Shown: positions 60,147 through 64,000 of the stretch, in pieces | Layout of the letters: every line of letters starts with the position of its first letter | How positions within the stretch are numbered: position 1 is the stretch's first letter | Assembly: GCA_004009845.1 (NCBI GenBank) | Contig: RMBW01000013.1 | Span: 372,001 to 436,000 of the forward strand | DNA length: 64,000 nucleotides | Direction: 5' to 3' | Origin: Davidsoniella eucalypti | Taxonomy: Eukaryota > Ascomycota > Sordariomycetes > Microascales > Ceratocystidaceae | Notes under the pieces: generated by a model | The model's input: only the letters and a program-made list of their open reading frames with translations | Database searches by the model: none | What the model was told of the DNA's origin: nothing | Made by a program: the position numbers and the translations under genes

Positions 60147-63100
60147 AGATGCTATTGAATGTGGCTTCCCTGCAACTACTTGCTAGTGCTTGTTCCCGGG
60201 ACAGTCTTGGTCTGACTGCATGCCAGACGGCCGTCAATAGCTGTCTATAATAGTTATATGCCTCCAGTCAGCTTGCTGTCGGCTGTTGGCGGAGACCACC
60301 GGCGAAAGCAACGCTGACGCGGGGCAAGCTGGCAAGCTTAAGATAGTAGGAGATGGTAGCAACTCTGATTCTCTGAAAGGCAGCCTAAGCACTGGGCTAT
60401 TCGTCGTTTGTTTCCATGTGTTTTGTTCATCTCATTTCGATCCTCGTCAAGTTCCAAGAGGGTGGGCGGAGGACCCTTTTGTTTTTCTTCGTCTTGTTTT
60501 GTGCTGGCTGTTGCGTCTATAGTCGCCGGATGGGGCCACCAAAGGGTCTTTGGAAGGGTATGCAAAAGTCCGTGACTTTCTGAGAGCCCGATCTTTGGGT
60601 GCTGGCTGAAGGTGATGTCACTCGAGGGACAGCAAGGAAATAACACAAACAATACCAGCTACAGTGTTCCTGGGCCGTTATTACATGTGGTCTGTGGGCT
60701 ACTAGGTAGTCGTACTGAGATACAACCCATCCGTCATTAGAGCAGCTTCCCAACTAGAATGCGGCGGTGCCCGGGCCACAGTAAGACCAAAGCCTTGTAG
60801 CAACACAGCGAAATGTTTGCCATATCACTGACTACAAAGCCTGCCAGCCACGGGCACTAAGTAGGCACTTGTTTGGTTCCAGTAGATGTTTGATATTCAG
60901 AGGAGGAAAGAGACCCGAATAATTACAACAGTGAGGAAATAGCTATATATGGCAAATAACCCGCTAAAAGTCCGATGGCAGTGTAGTTCTATGGCAAGAA
61001 ATCAGGTGCAGAACACTGGCACAAAACGGCCAGTGCAAATATATTGATGAGATAGACAACAGCTCAACCTCTGAATTCAACTGCCGCTATTGCGTGCCAG
61101 TAAGCAAGAAGGCAAAAGACGGTAGCGAGATCGGAGTTGGGGGGGGCACTGGCTTAGTTCTGCAGCTTCTTGTCAGCTTCACGGCCAGTCTATCCCGACA
61201 TAAGAAGAGGCCTAGTTAGTTGCACATGTACAGATATTGTGGATCTGGCGGACTACAGCGATATACATTGCATCAAGGTGCTGTACCGGAATTAGGCTCT
61301 CTACGGATGGTAGCCGCGGCTCCAGCGTGCTTTATTGGTCGCGGACTGACGATACGGAGTCCGAAGATGCAGCATTTGCTACATCTGCATCGACAAATCG
61401 AGCCGAAGCAGGCCTGGCTATGTCTTGACTATGTATAGGTCTACATGCCATACATATCTGCGTGTAGGAGCATATTTGTCTGTACATACATACATGTAGG
61501 CGCTATACAGATACATGCAAGGGAGCAGACGAGCTGCAGAGTACCAAACACACCAACTAGGCGCCGGGATGTCGGCTGTAAACATTGCAGTAGTATCAGT
61601 CGTATTCGCTGCAACTCTGCATGCGACTACACGAGGTGTCGCATCACTTCGTCGGTGGCATCCGCTGGAAGTCTTTGGTGGGAAGTTTGTTCCGTCTCTG
61701 CCTTGTTGTCTTCATGTGCCATGGCTGGGCTACCCGATATGCCGCGTTGTTGGTTTTGGCGTGTTTTGTGTTTACCTATAGAGCTCACATTGCGGATATG
61801 TGGCCTAGTTCACTGTCGTCTTTGCTGTATCGTCGTTTTTGTGTGGTATCAGCTGTGCTTGTGCTAGGGCTTCTACTGCAGCAAGGTTTTTGTTGTGCTT
61901 TATTTATGCCCTGGATGCTTGCTTGCTTGAGGGCTTGCATAAAAAAAGAAAATAACCCAATATATGTAGAAGCATGCCGTGCAACAGAGGAAAACCTGCT
62001 TTCTTGTGGGCGCTACTAAGGTACTATAGTATATTTTCACGCTATACTAATAGATTTTTCCATGTCTAAGCAACACAAATGCGATCTGTAACTTACAGTG
62101 ACAGTGAAAACAATGACATATCAGAGTTGCTAAACTGGCTTTCCGACTATACAGATACGTACCTTCTGTTCTTTTACAAGGGGGGGTCTTCAAACAAATC
62201 CAAAGCTGCCAGCTGGCAGAGTAATCTTATGGAGCTAAGAAATATAATTTGCAGTGCTAAATATCCAATGGATGGTGCTAAAGTACAAAGTCTCTTTTAC
62301 AACTCTTCTTTCTTCCTGTTTTGACAGCTCGCCTCGCGCCATGTTTTGTCGCGTGTCAAAGTCCAAATCTTCATTTCATTTCCTTTTGCCTGCATGGCTC
62401 CTTCCTTTTGGGCAAGCTCATGTTCTCCGAGGCGTTTCTGCAAGGCTTTCGTTCTCACGGGTTGCTTCTACTGTTGCCAGGGCTCAGCCTTGTCTTTGGC
62501 CTCGGTTGTCTGTTCTGAGCAGGTCTCGGGCCTCGACTCTGTTTTGCTGATCGGTAACTTGGAGAAGATACTACATCTACATACTACTGCCATATTGCTA
62601 CAGCTACAGGGCCTAGGTGGGTGTGATCTGGTTGGCTACTGTTCTCTCTCCTTGTACTTACACTCTCTTAATATGACCTGCCCTGCGAACTAGCAATGAC
62701 TAGTTAGCTAGTTGGTCACATACATGCCTTCATGCCACGCTTACACCCTGACCTACCTTGTTAAGCCCTGTCTGTATCCTGGACGGCAGTTTCAAGCCTA
62801 GGTCCAAGGAACAAAGCCCATAGCTCTCTCGTTTATGATTATCAAGCCTCCCTGAGGATAACTAACTGTACGCAATGCTACTGTTGCTGATATCACAAAT
62901 GTACCGTCTCGTTAACAGATCCATCCCTTCATACTTTCCAGGCGCTCAGTACATGTACGGTAATTAGTTGCCCTCCGAAATACCCATACGTTGATAGATT
63001 TCCTTCTTATTTCCAATGCTACAGAGCCCCTTCTTTCTCGGTGGCGTCGCCACAAGGAGCCAAGGAACGCCAAGATGTATCCTCAGTAGAATCGACTTCC

Positions 63101-63150
63101 AAGTGGATGGAATGATTGATGGCATGTTTGTGCTCAGACGCTCCAACCGG

Positions 63151-63181
63151 TAGTAATAGTAGTAGTAGCAGTAGTAGTAGT
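63151..63181. repeat. (TAG)n microsatellite, slightly imperfect
   Basis: A run of about ten TAG/AGT units with a TAA and an AGC variant ends one base before a palindrome. Confidence 0.8.
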
Positions 63182-63183
63182 AT

Positions 63184-63198
63184 ACATGTAGTACATGT
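63184..63198. repeat. Perfect palindrome ACATGTA-G-TACATGT
   Basis: Two 7-bp arms flank a single G, immediately after the TAG microsatellite. Gene context is absent. Confidence 0.6.
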
Positions 63199-63691
63199 GT
63201 ATATAAATGCTACCTACCGCCATTTCTGCTATCAAGTATTAAAACGTGCGCGTAGTACGTGCTTTCCAGGACAGGAGGAACCAATTGATAGGACACGCTA
63301 AGGCGTTTGCATGCTATGCGATGCGAGGAACGAAACTATAAGCTGGGTATCTAATCACGACATGGCACTTTGTGCTATACTGATACTGTATATGTGCCAG
63401 ACCGTTATCAACCACCCAGACATGCTGTATATACATATATGTATGTACACATTGGCTGGCTGACTCTTGGGCTCTTTCTCTTATACCCCGACTCGCTAGT
63501 TAGCAAAGTACCTATTTCCCAGCAATCACATTCTTGGTATCATGATAGTTCACGGCCCTGTAATTACAGGAGACAAACGCCTGGAAATCACTATCATGCA
63601 CATGTCTTGCAAGGTATATCCTTTTCTCTCATTCTTATATGAATGTACAGGGCACTTATAGTCTCAATACTCGATTGCTAGCTTCTCTCCT

Positions 63692-63742
63692 GGAAAAAAA
63701 GAAAAGAAAAAAAAAAGAAGAAAAAAAAAGAAAGAAAAAAAA
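63692..63742. repeat. 51-nt pure purine tract
   Basis: An unbroken A/G stretch, mostly A runs with single G, in non-coding DNA. Such tracts can form nucleosome-poor or triplex DNA; no gene is beside it. Confidence 0.75.
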
Positions 63743-64000
63743 CCACTCCCTTGTTAGACTTTTTCTTGCAAGTGTTTACAGACACCGATGCCTGTTAGTC
63801 TAATCCAACTTGCATGACTACATGCTAGCTAACGGAAGAATAAACGTCTAAGCCTAACAGATATGCCTTTCCTCCCTTCACGCTCCGCACCAGGGAGGGA
63901 TTTCCTGTCACAACCGAGCTTCTGGCGTTGGATCTAATGTTATTCCGTGCTAATCTTGCTAGCCCGCTTCATCAGCTAGTCATAAGGGTCATGAGCTTCA

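Larger units (their letters stand above)
53047..64000. other. Gene-poor intergenic DNA, right end
   Basis: No recognisable gene was found in 11 kb. A pair of TAGGGTTA/AGGGTTTAG motifs lies at 54747-54768. From about 58.7 to 62.7 kb the sequence is more GC-rich, and overlapping open frames of 130-170 codons occur on both strands, but none has a recognised domain, a convincing start context or a consistent exon pattern. Short tandem duplications occur at 60086-60112 and 60125-60146, and a microsatellite and palindrome at 63151-63198. Confidence 0.5.

Noticed and set aside
61445..62019. Frames of 140 and 132 codons, overlapping
   Set aside because: Cys- and Leu-rich mixtures without a family match; the two frames overlap each other, which argues for chance.
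1..64000. CRISPR array, operon or prokaryotic defence system
   Set aside because: Genes have spliceosomal introns and eukaryotic families, and no regularly spaced repeat-spacer pattern is present.

Overview
The window reads as chromosomal DNA of a filamentous ascomycete (Pezizomycotina). The evidence is short spliceosomal introns (mostly 60 to 210 nt, GT..AG), proteins with Pezizomycotina-type architecture (choline kinase with a long N-terminal extension, Lag1-type ceramide synthase, NIMA kinase) and a fungal PD-(D/E)XK-like gene. I cannot name a species. No rRNA genes, CRISPR arrays or intact transposons were seen.

Layout. Positions 1-21.2 kb are a gene desert holding only a tRNA-like element near 7.6 kb, simple repeats and scattered AACCCTA motifs. 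Positions 21.2-53.0 kb hold all recognisable protein genes. In order they are: a NIMA-family mitotic kinase (-), an ankyrin/BTB-POZ protein (+), a COMPASS Spp1/CFP1-type PHD protein (-), the mitochondrial copper chaperone Sco1 (+), a CECR5/YKR070W-type HAD hydrolase (+), choline kinase (+), a diverged PD-(D/E)XK nuclease-like protein (+), ceramide synthase Lag1/Lac1 (-), a broken BAX-inhibitor-1 gene (+) and an ethanolamine kinase (+). Positions 53-64 kb are again without recognisable genes.

How the genes relate. Three act in membrane-lipid synthesis: choline kinase and ethanolamine kinase start the two Kennedy branches, and ceramide synthase makes ceramide. Two are mitochondrial (Sco1, and the HAD protein by homology). 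The others concern mitosis, chromatin and protein turnover. They are separate eukaryotic transcription units, not an operon. Two divergent pairs (kinase/BTB and Spp1/Sco1) share upstream regions, and the BTB and Spp1 genes converge tail to tail.

Most unusual points. (1) The BAX-inhibitor-1 gene carries two separate single-base deletions and loses its last membrane helix at the exact point where the ethanolamine kinase leader begins. This leaves an open in-frame BI-1/ethanolamine-kinase reading frame. (2) The PD-(D/E)XK-like protein keeps the family's flanking blocks, but its E-x-K catalytic pair appears replaced by R and A. (3) A tRNA-like Pol III element sits just downstream of a telomere-type AAACCCTAA box, a motif that recurs across the intergenic DNA. 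Gene models were spliced by eye; every model treated as intact keeps its reading frame from start to stop.
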